Shown piece after piece: positions 1-5,868 of a stretch of 8,223 bases of DNA (its first letter is position 1; every line of letters begins with the position of its first letter). The stretch comes from an uncultured Coriobacteriaceae bacterium. Its GTDB lineage: Bacteria > Actinomycetota > Coriobacteriia > Coriobacteriales > QAMH01. The translations under genes and the position numbers were made by a program. The notes beneath the pieces are model-generated. The model had not been told where the DNA came from, did no database searches, and saw nothing but the letters and a program-made list of their open reading frames with translations. The stretch lies in NCBI GenBank assembly GCA_902796975.1, contig CADBRF010000063.1, positions 1 to 8,223 of the forward strand. Reading direction: 5' to 3'.

Positions 1-864
1 GCGCAACGCGCCATCTACAGGGAAGCCTACGATAAGTGGTACGAACAATACGGCGCTCTCTTCAATCAGATTGGCGTCACCGATGTCAAGCCGTTCGACG
101 AGTTCATCAAGAAGCCCGTCGTGCGCACCCAGATCGACCGGCCCTTCTACGCCTACAGTACCGTCCTGGAATCCGGTGGAAACCCGTTCCAGACTGAATC
201 TGGCAAGATTGAGTTCGTCTCCAACTATGTGAAGCACCACGATCTCACCAAGACGAAGTGGCGCGGTCATTTCGACCCGATGCCCGTATGGCAGCCGAGC
301 TATGTCGATGCCGGCATCGCGACTTCCGCCAAGGACGGCTTCTACAACTGGCGCGCCAAGGAATATCCGCTTTCGCTGGTAACCCCCGTCTCGGTCTATC
401 GTCAGCATTCCTCAAACGACGATAACCCATTGCTCCGCGAAGATTGCTACCGCCATGCCGTCTGGATCTCCGGTGTCGATGCCAAGGCACGTGGCATCAA
501 GGATGGCGATATGGTCCGCGTTTACAGCGAAACTGGCGAAATGACGCTCACGGCGTATGTGACCAACAGAATGACGCCCGGTACCGCCGCCGTTCACCAT
601 GGTGCCTGGTATCAGGGTGGCGTTGGCAAGACGCAGCTCAACCCATATGGCATGGACCATCGTGGAGCGCCAAATATCCTGCTCGATGACGAGACGCTGC
701 CCCACATCCTCGGCGCTCTTCTCACCTCAGGTCTCTGCAATGTGGAGAAGGTGGCTGATGGCGATGCAGAAGGATTTGGCGCTGAAGCAGAGCGCGGCGG
801 ACTACGCGGTGCGCAGGGCGTGATTGACATGCGTGAATCTGTGAAGGAAGGAGGCGGTCGATAA
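1..864 (+). CDS. DMSO reductase-family molybdopterin oxidoreductase, catalytic subunit (3' part only)
   Basis: The reading frame is open from the first base, so this is the last 287 residues of a larger protein (family members are about 750-900 aa). From about residue 122 it matches the molybdopterin-dinucleotide-binding C-terminal domain: YPLSLVTPVSVYRQHSSNDDN, then AVWISGVDAKARGIKDGD, MVRVYSETGE, RMTPGTAAVHHGAWY and RGAPNILLDD, ending in the family-typical CNVEKV. These are the landmarks of DmsA-like enzymes, which move electrons from Fe-S partners to an oxidised substrate at a Mo-bis-MGD centre, usually after Tat export. The N-terminal signal, Fe-S motif and Mo ligand lie outside the window, so substrate and location cannot be judged. 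A tail of about 35 Gly/Glu/Ala-rich residues follows the conserved end. The stop overlaps the next gene by 1 nt (TAATG), pointing to translational coupling with the electron-transfer subunit. Family call firm; substrate unknown (DMSO, TMAO, catechol or another compound). Confidence 0.9.
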   Translation, partial: AQRAIYREAYDKWYEQYGALFNQIGVTDVKPFDEFIKKPVVRTQIDRPFYAYSTVLESGGNPFQTESGKIEFVSNYVKHHDLTKTKWRGHFDPMPVWQPSYVDAGIATSAKDGFYNWRAKEYPLSLVTPVSVYRQHSSNDDNPLLREDCYRHAVWISGVDAKARGIKDGDMVRVYSETGEMTLTAYVTNRMTPGTAAVHHGAWYQGGVGKTQLNPYGMDHRGAPNILLDDETLPHILGALLTSGLCNVEKVADGDAEGFGAEAERGGLRGAQGVIDMRESVKEGGGR

Positions 865-1607
865 TGACTCAGTATGGATTCCATTTCGATATGAACCGTT
901 GCTACGGATGCCAGGCATGCGATATCGCCTGCAAGGACTGGAACGGTATCGAACCTGGTGCGGAAAAGCTGATGTGCGTGTACCAATGGGAAACCGGAAC
1001 GTTTCCCTCGGTTCGCATCCACAACATCGCGTTCTCATGTGCTCATTGCGATGACCCTGCCTGCATGAAGGCCTGCAAGACGGGTGCAATCTACAAAGAG
1101 GATAAGTACGGTGCGGTGCTCGTCGACACGGATAAGTGCACGGGCTGCCGTGACTGCTACGAGGCCTGCCCCTATGGCGCTCCCAAGTTTGTTTCCAGCG
1201 AAGCGGGCACGAAGATGCACAAGTGTGATATGTGCATTGACAGGCTCGAGCAAGGCGAGAAACCCATCTGCGCCGTCTCCTGTCCGCTTCGTGCGTTTGA
1301 TTTCGGGCCGATTGATGAGCTCGTCGAGAAATACACTGACGTGCGTGCTGTAGAGAGCATGCCCGACCCGGAAATCACTCATCCGAACTACCTCATCTGG
1401 CGCCAGCGCGATAAAACTCCGCTCATTCCCTATGACGCGGATGAGGCTATCGAGCTTAACCGTCAACGAGGCCACCTTGGAACGATGTTTGAAAGCAAAG
1501 AGGAGCTCGACAATTTCGAGGAAGGCACGATTGGGCGTGAAGAACTGAAGATGAAGTTCGACGACCAAGCGGAATTCCTGCGCGCGACGCGCAACGACAT
1601 GGCGTAG
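864..1607 (+). CDS. dmsB: DmsB-type electron-transfer subunit with four [4Fe-4S] cluster motifs
   Basis: A 247-aa ferredoxin-like protein that should pass electrons to the catalytic subunit encoded just upstream. It opens like E. coli DmsB (MTQYGF) and has 16 cysteines in four groups: C13/C16/C19/C23, C59/C62/C67/C71, C92/C95/C98/C102 and C121/C124/C136/C140, the last two followed by PYGAP and PLRAFDFGPIDEL, both hallmarks of DmsB. It is about 40 residues longer than E. coli DmsB; the extra part is an acidic, charged C-terminal tail from about residue 200. At residue 72 a Lys stands where E. coli DmsB has Pro after the last Cys of its group. There is no signal peptide, as expected for a subunit co-exported with its partner. 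The start is set by AGGAGG at 849-854 and the TAATG overlap. No membrane anchor gene follows. The precise electron donor is unknown. Confidence 0.93.
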   Translation: MTQYGFHFDMNRCYGCQACDIACKDWNGIEPGAEKLMCVYQWETGTFPSVRIHNIAFSCAHCDDPACMKACKTGAIYKEDKYGAVLVDTDKCTGCRDCYEACPYGAPKFVSSEAGTKMHKCDMCIDRLEQGEKPICAVSCPLRAFDFGPIDELVEKYTDVRAVESMPDPEITHPNYLIWRQRDKTPLIPYDADEAIELNRQRGHLGTMFESKEELDNFEEGTIGREELKMKFDDQAEFLRATRNDMA

Positions 1608-1628
1608 GGCTCGCCAGAATTATCTGTG

Positions 1629-1659
1629 TGCCCCGTCCAAAAAGAAGTTGGGCGGGGCA
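1629..1659 (+). promoter_or_regulatory. Hairpin between the reductase genes and the GntP-type permease
   Basis: TGCCCCGTCCAA (1629-1640) pairs with TTGGGCGGGGCA (1648-1659): 12 pairs including one G-T wobble, with a 7-nt A-rich loop. It ends 6 nt before the ribosome binding site of the permease. No T-tract follows, so it is a poor classic terminator. It could be an attenuator, an mRNA-stability element that changes the ratio of reductase to permease, or a protein-binding site. The structure is seen; the role is inferred. Confidence 0.5.
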
Positions 1660-1665
1660 TCTATC

Positions 1666-1673
1666 AAGGAGGG
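1666..1673 (+). promoter_or_regulatory. Ribosome binding site that fixes the permease start
   Basis: AAGGAGGG lies 6 nt before the ATG at 1680. It decides for this start over an in-frame GTG at 1626 that would add 18 hydrophilic residues, sit inside the hairpin region and have no comparable site. Confidence 0.85.
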
Positions 1674-1679
1674 AAATCC

Positions 1680-2999
1680 ATGGAAGTTTTAGGTGTCATC
1701 GGTATTATCGTGGCGCTTGCGTTCTTCATTATTGCCGCAATGCGCGGCTGGAGCGTAATGATCACGGCTCCTATTACTGCACTCATCATTCTCGTTACCA
1801 ACCAGCTTGATATCACGCAGTATTTCATTTCCGATCCGAAATCGTCCTATCTGGCTGGTCTCGGCGGATTCATCACCAAGAACATGCTCATCTTCTTGCT
1901 CTCTGCAATTCTGGGCAAGTTTCTGGATACCTCGGGCGCTGCGCGTGCAATTGCCCAAGCTCTTATGAGCAAACTCGGTGATAGCCCCTTCTGGGTTCTC
2001 GTTGGCACTGCTGCCGTTGGCGCGCTCCTCACCTATGGTGGCGTTTCGCTGTTCGTCGTCATGTTCGCTCTCATTCCTCTGGCGCGCCCGCTCTTCAAGG
2101 AGTGTGATCTTCCCTGGCATCTGTTCGTGGCCCCGTTCGCACTTGGCGCAACTGGCATTACCATGGCAATGGTCCCTGGCACGCCTGCTGCTGCAAATGT
2201 TGTCGCTGCCAATGGCCTTGGCGTTACTGTTACCTCTGCTCCCATCCTCGGCATTACTGCAACCGTCATCATGGTTGTGCTTTCGCTTTTCTACTTTAAA
2301 TGGATCATCAAGCGTGCCAAGGATAAGGGCGAGCATTATGATTGCGCTCTGGAAGAGACCGTTCTTCAGACTGATAATCTTCCCAAAGTGTCCGTCTCTC
2401 TCATTCCTCTGATTGTCCTTATCGTCATCATCATCGGCGGTTCAGCCATGAAGGTTGCGAACATTGTCTATATCGCGATGGTCATCGCGATTATCCTCTC
2501 CTGCATCCTCTTCTATCCGCAGCTCAAAGGCCACATCAAAGATGTCTTCGCCAATGGCGCTAAGGATTCCTTCGGTCCCACCCTCTTCACTGCTGCTGGC
2601 GTTGGCATCGGTTCCGTTATCGCTGTTTCCTCTGGCTTCTCTGTTATCCAGACCGCCATTGCCGCTATGCCTGGCGGCCCTTATGTTGCTGGCGCAACGC
2701 TCTCATTTGTTCTCGGCGGTTGCATTGGTTCTGGTACTGGCGCTCTGGGTATCGTCACTGCCAACTTCATCCAGCCCTATCTGGCAAGTGGTGCTTCTGC
2801 AGCAGTTATGTACAAGGTTATCGCTATCGCAGCGACGACTGGTGGTGCGCTGCCTAACGCCGGTTCCATGTTCGGCATGCTGGACGCTATGGGCTTGAAT
2901 CACAAGCAGGCATACAAGCACTTCTGGTGGATTGACATCGTGTTCTCCCTGATTGCCCTCGTAGTGGTCATCCTGCTCGGATCTCTGGGCGTCGCCTAG
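1680..2999 (+). CDS. GntP-family permease (gluconate/organic acid:H+ symporter type)
   Basis: A 439-aa integral membrane protein of the usual length for the GntP family, which imports gluconate and related hydroxy acids with protons. It is almost wholly hydrophobic, with a dozen or so membrane segments by eye and one main hydrophilic stretch at about residues 209-238. Family signatures are the LLTYGGVSLFVVMFALIPLARPL region (about 117-138), MVPGTPAAANVV with SAPILGI (164-192), a Gly-rich segment GGCIGSGTGALGI (346-358), and the C-terminal GGALPNAGSMF followed by GLNHKQAYK (388-413), which matches the family's LPHNG...LTHK...Y pattern. It lies 72 nt after the dmsB-like gene on the same strand and is probably co-transcribed. 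That makes it a candidate importer of the reductase substrate or an exporter/exchanger of the product. Its substrate is not deducible; the family is fairly sure, although related anion-permease families share this look. Confidence 0.87.
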   Translation: MEVLGVIGIIVALAFFIIAAMRGWSVMITAPITALIILVTNQLDITQYFISDPKSSYLAGLGGFITKNMLIFLLSAILGKFLDTSGAARAIAQALMSKLGDSPFWVLVGTAAVGALLTYGGVSLFVVMFALIPLARPLFKECDLPWHLFVAPFALGATGITMAMVPGTPAAANVVAANGLGVTVTSAPILGITATVIMVVLSLFYFKWIIKRAKDKGEHYDCALEETVLQTDNLPKVSVSLIPLIVLIVIIIGGSAMKVANIVYIAMVIAIILSCILFYPQLKGHIKDVFANGAKDSFGPTLFTAAGVGIGSVIAVSSGFSVIQTAIAAMPGGPYVAGATLSFVLGGCIGSGTGALGIVTANFIQPYLASGASAAVMYKVIAIAATTGGALPNAGSMFGMLDAMGLNHKQAYKHFWWIDIVFSLIALVVVILLGSLGVA

Positions 3000-3023
3000 A
3001 AAACTGCGAATGCGACTCGTGCC

Positions 3024-3056
3024 TGGCGGCGTCGCTGTTCTCTGGCTACGCCGCCA
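3024..3056 (+). terminator. Possible terminator hairpin after the GntP-type permease
   Basis: TGGCGGCGT (3024-3032) pairs perfectly with ACGCCGCCA (3048-3056) around a 15-nt loop, 25 nt after the permease stop. The GC-rich stem and position suit a terminator, but no run of T follows, so factor-independent termination is uncertain. Confidence 0.4.
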
Positions 3057-3078
3057 TGGCGTGAGAGGCGTTCGTTTC

Positions 3079-3105
3079 CAGTGCATCCCGCGAAGAGATG
3101 CACTG
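3079..3105 (+). repeat. 9-bp inverted repeat (local hairpin), CAGTGCATC / GATGCACTG
   Basis: CAGTGCATC (3079-3087) and GATGCACTG (3097-3105) form a perfect 9-bp stem with a 9-nt loop. The same CAGTGCATC occurs again at 3165-3173, so the arm at 3097-3105 has two possible partners. It may be an RNA hairpin or a dyad for a dimeric DNA-binding regulator. Confidence 0.6.
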
Positions 3106-3182
3106 TCGTATCGCGCATAGATAGATAGGCGCCCTCCCCAAGTCGTCATTTGTCCATGCGTGGGCAGTGCATCTTTCCGCGG
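3088..3182 (+). repeat. 18-position imperfect inverted repeat ahead of the NCS1 permease
   Basis: CCGCGAAGAGATGCACTG (3088-3105) matches the reverse complement of CAGTGCATCTTTCCGCGG (3165-3182) at 16 of 18 positions; one of the two differences is a G-U wobble in RNA. Inside it, CGCGCAT (3112-3118) can pair with ATGCGTG (3156-3162), one pair being a wobble. The transcript could thus fold into a long hairpin of about 95 nt that excludes the local hairpin at 3079-3105. It ends 59 nt before the start codon of the permease. The pairing is seen directly; a regulatory role is inferred. A remnant of a small transposable repeat is an alternative. Confidence 0.55.
3117..3128 (+). repeat. Short tandem repeat (ATAG)3
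   Basis: Three perfect copies of ATAG lie in the loop side of the long inverted repeat. The run is short, so it may be chance. Confidence 0.5.
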
Positions 3183-3224
3183 AGCGCGCGTTGTGAGCCA
3201 ACGATTAGTTGTTGCTCCCTTAGA

Positions 3225-3236
3225 GGGGGGGGAGGG
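3225..3236 (+). promoter_or_regulatory. G8 tract merging into the NCS1 permease ribosome binding site
   Basis: Eight consecutive G (3225-3232) run into AGGG, giving a Shine-Dalgarno core GGAGGG at 3231-3236, 5 nt before the ATG at 3242. CTCCC at 3215-3219 can pair with GGGAG at 3230-3234 and so could partly hide the site. Change in the G count would lengthen the tract 5' of the core without altering core-to-start spacing. Confidence 0.7.
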
Positions 3237-3241
3237 AACCT

Positions 3242-4708
3242 ATGGCTGCGAAAGAAAAGATAACCGATCAGGTATCGCTCTTTAAGCGCGTACCTGAAGA
3301 TAAGAAACTTGGATGGACTGGAGTCGCCGGCATCCTTTCCGGCGTTGTGTCCAGTCTTACGAAGCTCATGGGCGGCGGCATCGTCGCCTTCTATGCTGGC
3401 TGCTATTATGGCTTGGGCGCCGCCGCGATCATGTTCGCCCTCAGCGTGTTTCTCACGTTCTTTGTCGGCCGTGTGGCTTTCCGCGAAGGATTGCCTTCCA
3501 ATGTGACGAGCCGTATGTATGGGTTTGGGACAAAGGGATCGGCGCTTGACTCGCTTATCTGGATGTTCTTGCTCATCGGGACATTGGCAATTGGCACCCT
3601 ACAGCTTGGCAATGCGATTCTGTTCTATCTGAATATCACCGATCCGCTTACCAAGTACTTCGTGTACTTTCTGATTTCCGTTGTCTGGGTTCTGATGAGC
3701 CTTTTCGGAATGAAGTTCGTCGCACGATTCAATATCGTTTTCGTCATTCTTTTGTTTATCGCGTTGGGTGTCGTGTCTATTCAGGTTGGTTCGAACGGGC
3801 AGCTTGGTGAAGCTCTTACGCACGGTGTCATGGTTCCCAACACGAGTGAGCTCGAGGGCTTCTCCTACGCTGTAAATTATTCAATTATGACCTCCGGGCT
3901 CACAGCGCTTTTCTCTTCCGACTTCACCCGGTTTGTCAGGCGCGAGAAGGATTTGGGCGCCATTGCTATTGTGGGAAGCCTCTTTGCCGTTCTGACCTAT
4001 ATCTTTGGGGCAATTCTCGCCTTCTATGGCTTTGATTCCTCCTACCAGTACTTCCTGGGCCAGGGCATGGACCCCACAACTGCAGCTCGTGCGGCTATCA
4101 CCAACCCTGGCATCACCTTCGTGCTTTCGCTGGGCATGGTCGGCCTCGTCATCATCTGCCTCTCTCAGCTGAAAGTCGAAACGTCGAATTCGATCAGCTC
4201 GGCAAATGCTATGTCGAACTTCTTTGACAGCCTTTTCAACATCAGGCTCAAATGGCCTGTAGCCGTCATTTTGGTCAATATCGTCGGCGCGGTTTTCATT
4301 TATGGCAACATTTTGGACAAGGTGAACACCTTCATGAGCTTCGGGTCGATTCTCACTATGTCCTGGTGTTTCCTGATGGTCACTGATTACTACATTGTCC
4401 GCGGTAAGATGCACATTGGCACGAGAGGCATTGTCAGCCTTAAATACATCGAGGCTGTGAACTGGCGTGGTGTTGCCACTATCATCGGCGTCTCTGCCGT
4501 TTCCATGTATATGTACACCGCGGGTATTCTTTCGGTACCCTTTCTGTTTGTTGCCCCTACGACTGTTGTCGTGTACATTCTGCTGAGCCTTATCTTCAAA
4601 AAGCGCGTGATCGATGATGACAAGCGCATGCGCGAGGCCGAAAAGAGCGATCCGGAACTTGCCGACGAGTATGCGGCCGTTTCCGAACGTGAAGGTTGGA
4701 GCTACTAA
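3242..4708 (+). CDS. NCS1-family permease (CodB / purine-cytosine permease type)
   Basis: A 488-aa membrane transporter of the nucleobase:cation symporter-1 family, whose members import cytosine, purines, allantoin, hydantoins or thiamine-like compounds with H+ or Na+. Seen are about 12 hydrophobic segments; the N-terminal GWTGVAGILSGVVSSLTKLMGG (24-45, first helix with the family's unwound Gly region); SSDFTRFVR (225-233), matching the family's D-[YF]-[ST]-R-[YF] motif; NSISSAN (316-322); TDYYIVRGK (381-389), matching the conserved DY-[FY]-[LIV]-[LIV]-R motif; and NWRG (407-410). The C-terminal 35 residues are charged and cytoplasmic-looking. The start is supported by GGAGGG 5 nt upstream. 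It stands alone: 242 nt from the gene before it, convergent with ppk2 after it. Specificity cannot be assigned from the sequence. Confidence 0.88.
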   Translation: MAAKEKITDQVSLFKRVPEDKKLGWTGVAGILSGVVSSLTKLMGGGIVAFYAGCYYGLGAAAIMFALSVFLTFFVGRVAFREGLPSNVTSRMYGFGTKGSALDSLIWMFLLIGTLAIGTLQLGNAILFYLNITDPLTKYFVYFLISVVWVLMSLFGMKFVARFNIVFVILLFIALGVVSIQVGSNGQLGEALTHGVMVPNTSELEGFSYAVNYSIMTSGLTALFSSDFTRFVRREKDLGAIAIVGSLFAVLTYIFGAILAFYGFDSSYQYFLGQGMDPTTAARAAITNPGITFVLSLGMVGLVIICLSQLKVETSNSISSANAMSNFFDSLFNIRLKWPVAVILVNIVGAVFIYGNILDKVNTFMSFGSILTMSWCFLMVTDYYIVRGKMHIGTRGIVSLKYIEAVNWRGVATIIGVSAVSMYMYTAGILSVPFLFVAPTTVVVYILLSLIFKKRVIDDDKRMREAEKSDPELADEYAAVSEREGWSY

Positions 4709-4740
4709 ACTTTTTCTCGCTATCTAAGGGACGCAATAAC

Positions 4741-4782
4741 AGCACAAGAGCCGCACTGGTTATCCGGCGCGGCTCTTGTGCT
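4741..4782. terminator. Perfect 14-bp inverted repeat between convergent genes (bidirectional terminator)
   Basis: AGCACAAGAGCCGC (4741-4754) pairs perfectly with GCGGCTCTTGTGCT (4769-4782). After an A-C mismatch the loop can add four more pairs (4756-4759 with 4764-4767, one wobble) around a TTAT tetraloop. It lies 32 nt after the NCS1 permease stop and 21 nt beyond the ppk2 stop on the other strand, where a shared terminator is expected. Neither side has a strong T-run, so efficiency is uncertain. Confidence 0.75.
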
Positions 4783-4803
4783 ATCTGGGGAATCGATAGT
4801 TTC

Positions 4804-5670
4804 CTAAGCTTGCAGCCGCGCCTTGTAAGTTCCGAGGTTGGCTTTCTCCTCGTCCGAGAGCTCGGGGTATTTCGAATCGCATGCTTCGAGCGTCTTCACA
4901 ACGGCTTCGCTCACGAGGTAGCGAGTGACCCACTTTTGGTCGGCGGGAATGGCGTACCAGGGAGCATGCTTGGTAGCTGTGCCGTTGATAGCGTCTTCGA
5001 AGGCGTCCATGTACTTTGGCCAGAGATCGCGCTCGTCCAAATCGCCTGCAGAGAACTTCCAGTTCTTCGATTCGTCGTCAATGCGTGCGAGGAAGCGTTC
5101 TTTCTGCTCATCAAGGCCCACGTTCAAAAAGACCTTGAGCAGACGGTATCCGTTTTCGTAGATATAGCGCTCGAAATCGCGAATCTGGCGGAAGCGCATC
5201 TCGAAGAGGTCGTCAGCATCCATATCCAGGCAACGCTCGGGCATTTTGTAGGTCTTCTGGAGCTCGTGCACGCGCACGACAAGCACGTCCTCGTAATAGC
5301 TGCGGTTAAAGAGTCCAATCTTGCCGCGCTCGGGCAGATGCACAATCGCGCGCCACAGATAGTCGTGGGCGAGTTCCTCCTTGGACGGCTGCTTGAAGCT
5401 GTAGACATCGACACCCTGGGGGTTTAAGCCGCTCATCACATGCTTGATGGTGGAGTCCTTGCCAGCAGCGTCCATGGCCTGAAACATGATAACAACGCCT
5501 TCTCTGCCATCGGCATAGAGCTTGTCTTGCAGAGAGATCATCTTCTGGATGTTCTTCTCGGTTTTCTCCTCATACTCCGGCCGTTTATCTTTGTCGATGT
5601 GCAGGCTCGTGGGCGCATCCTTGATCTTGAACTTCTTGCTGCCATCAAATTGGAAATCCTCGAGTTTCAT
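4804..5670 (-). CDS. ppk2: Polyphosphate:nucleotide phosphotransferase, PPK2 family (class III-like)
   Basis: A 288-aa cytosolic kinase of the normal length for single-domain PPK2, which uses inorganic polyphosphate to phosphorylate nucleotides. The whole chain fits: VVIMFQAMDAAGKDSTIKHV (59-78) is the family's Walker A region with G70, K71 and D72; NPQGVDVYSFKQPSKEEL follows; LFNRSYYEDVLVVRV (120-134) carries the Walker B region with the E127-D128 pair; SKNWKFSAGDLDERDLW (201-217) is the Lys/Arg-rich lid; and HAPWYAIPADQKW (235-247) is the conserved C-terminal block. The length and AMDAAGKD-type loop resemble class III enzymes such as that of Meiothermus ruber, which convert AMP and ADP to ADP and ATP; class assignment is inference. 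GGAGG lies 5 nt before the ATG. The gene is monocistronic here, divergent from the HAD gene and convergent with the NCS1 permease. The long open frame on the opposite strand is a shadow. Confidence 0.94.
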   Translation of the reverse strand: MKLEDFQFDGSKKFKIKDAPTSLHIDKDKRPEYEEKTEKNIQKMISLQDKLYADGREGVVIMFQAMDAAGKDSTIKHVMSGLNPQGVDVYSFKQPSKEELAHDYLWRAIVHLPERGKIGLFNRSYYEDVLVVRVHELQKTYKMPERCLDMDADDLFEMRFRQIRDFERYIYENGYRLLKVFLNVGLDEQKERFLARIDDESKNWKFSAGDLDERDLWPKYMDAFEDAINGTATKHAPWYAIPADQKWVTRYLVSEAVVKTLEACDSKYPELSDEEKANLGTYKARLQA

Positions 5671-5827
5671 GCTTGCCTCCCTAGAGATGCCATGAATACG
5701 CTGAGCTTTCCGCCTATGTTAGCAGTATGAGTTCGAGACGCACCGAAAATGAGCGGCTTTCGAGAAGAGTTGATGGCGGCGTGCGGAGGTGCTGGCATGC
5801 GCAAGAATTTGTGTCTCACGTCTGCGC

Positions 5828-5833
5828 TACAAT
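5828..5833 (+). promoter_or_regulatory. Candidate -10 element for the HAD-AddB-like operon
   Basis: TACAAT, one base from the TATAAT consensus, sits 35 nt before the HAD start codon, which leaves room for a short leader with the ribosome binding site. At the 17-nt distance the -35 position reads GAATTT (5805-5810), a poor match, so the promoter is a weak call. Confidence 0.35.
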
Positions 5834-5856
5834 CCTCAGAGCTGTTGGTTTTTATT

Positions 5857-5863
5857 GAGGAGG
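5857..5863 (+). promoter_or_regulatory. Ribosome binding site that fixes the HAD phosphatase start
   Basis: GAGGAGG lies 5 nt before the ATG at 5869. It rules against the in-frame ATG at 5749, which would put 40 unconserved residues in front of the catalytic DxDGT motif. Confidence 0.85.
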
Positions 5864-5868
5864 CCTGC

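Larger units (their letters stand above)
3000..3241 (+). other. Gene-free, structure-rich leader between two permease genes
   Basis: A 242-nt stretch with no supported coding sequence on either strand. It contains a 9-bp hairpin close to the end of the GntP-type gene, a 10-bp palindrome CGCCATGGCG (3052-3061), a second 9-bp hairpin, an 18-position imperfect inverted repeat, an (ATAG)3 run and a G8 tract. I saw no convincing -35/-10 pair, so the promoter of the downstream gene is not located. No known riboswitch core was recognised. Confidence 0.7.
5671..5868. other. Divergent intergenic region between ppk2 and the HAD phosphatase gene
   Basis: This 198-nt stretch must hold promoters in both directions. 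At its left edge is the ppk2 ribosome binding site (GGGAGG read on the minus strand). On the minus strand TAACAT near 5715-5720 is a weak -10 candidate without a good -35. The right part carries the -10-like TACAAT listed separately. A frame open from an ATG at 5749 into the HAD gene lacks a ribosome binding site and is not taken as coding. Confidence 0.6.

Noticed and set aside
1626..1679. 18-residue N-terminal extension of the GntP-type permease from a GTG
   Set aside because: The start at 1680 has AAGGAGGG at ideal spacing; the extension is hydrophilic and overlaps the hairpin.
3000..3241. Known riboswitch or tRNA in the leader
   Set aside because: I looked for TPP, purine and cloverleaf landmarks and saw none; the structure is reported only as unassigned.
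4696..5427. 243-codon open frame on the + strand opposite ppk2
   Set aside because: It is antisense to a gene with complete PPK2 motifs, has no ribosome binding site at its start, overlaps the NCS1 permease end and shows no recognisable domain.
5749..5868. 40-residue N-terminal extension of the HAD protein
   Set aside because: No ribosome binding site at 5749, and the extension would displace the DxDGT motif from its usual place; the start at 5869 has GAGGAGG.
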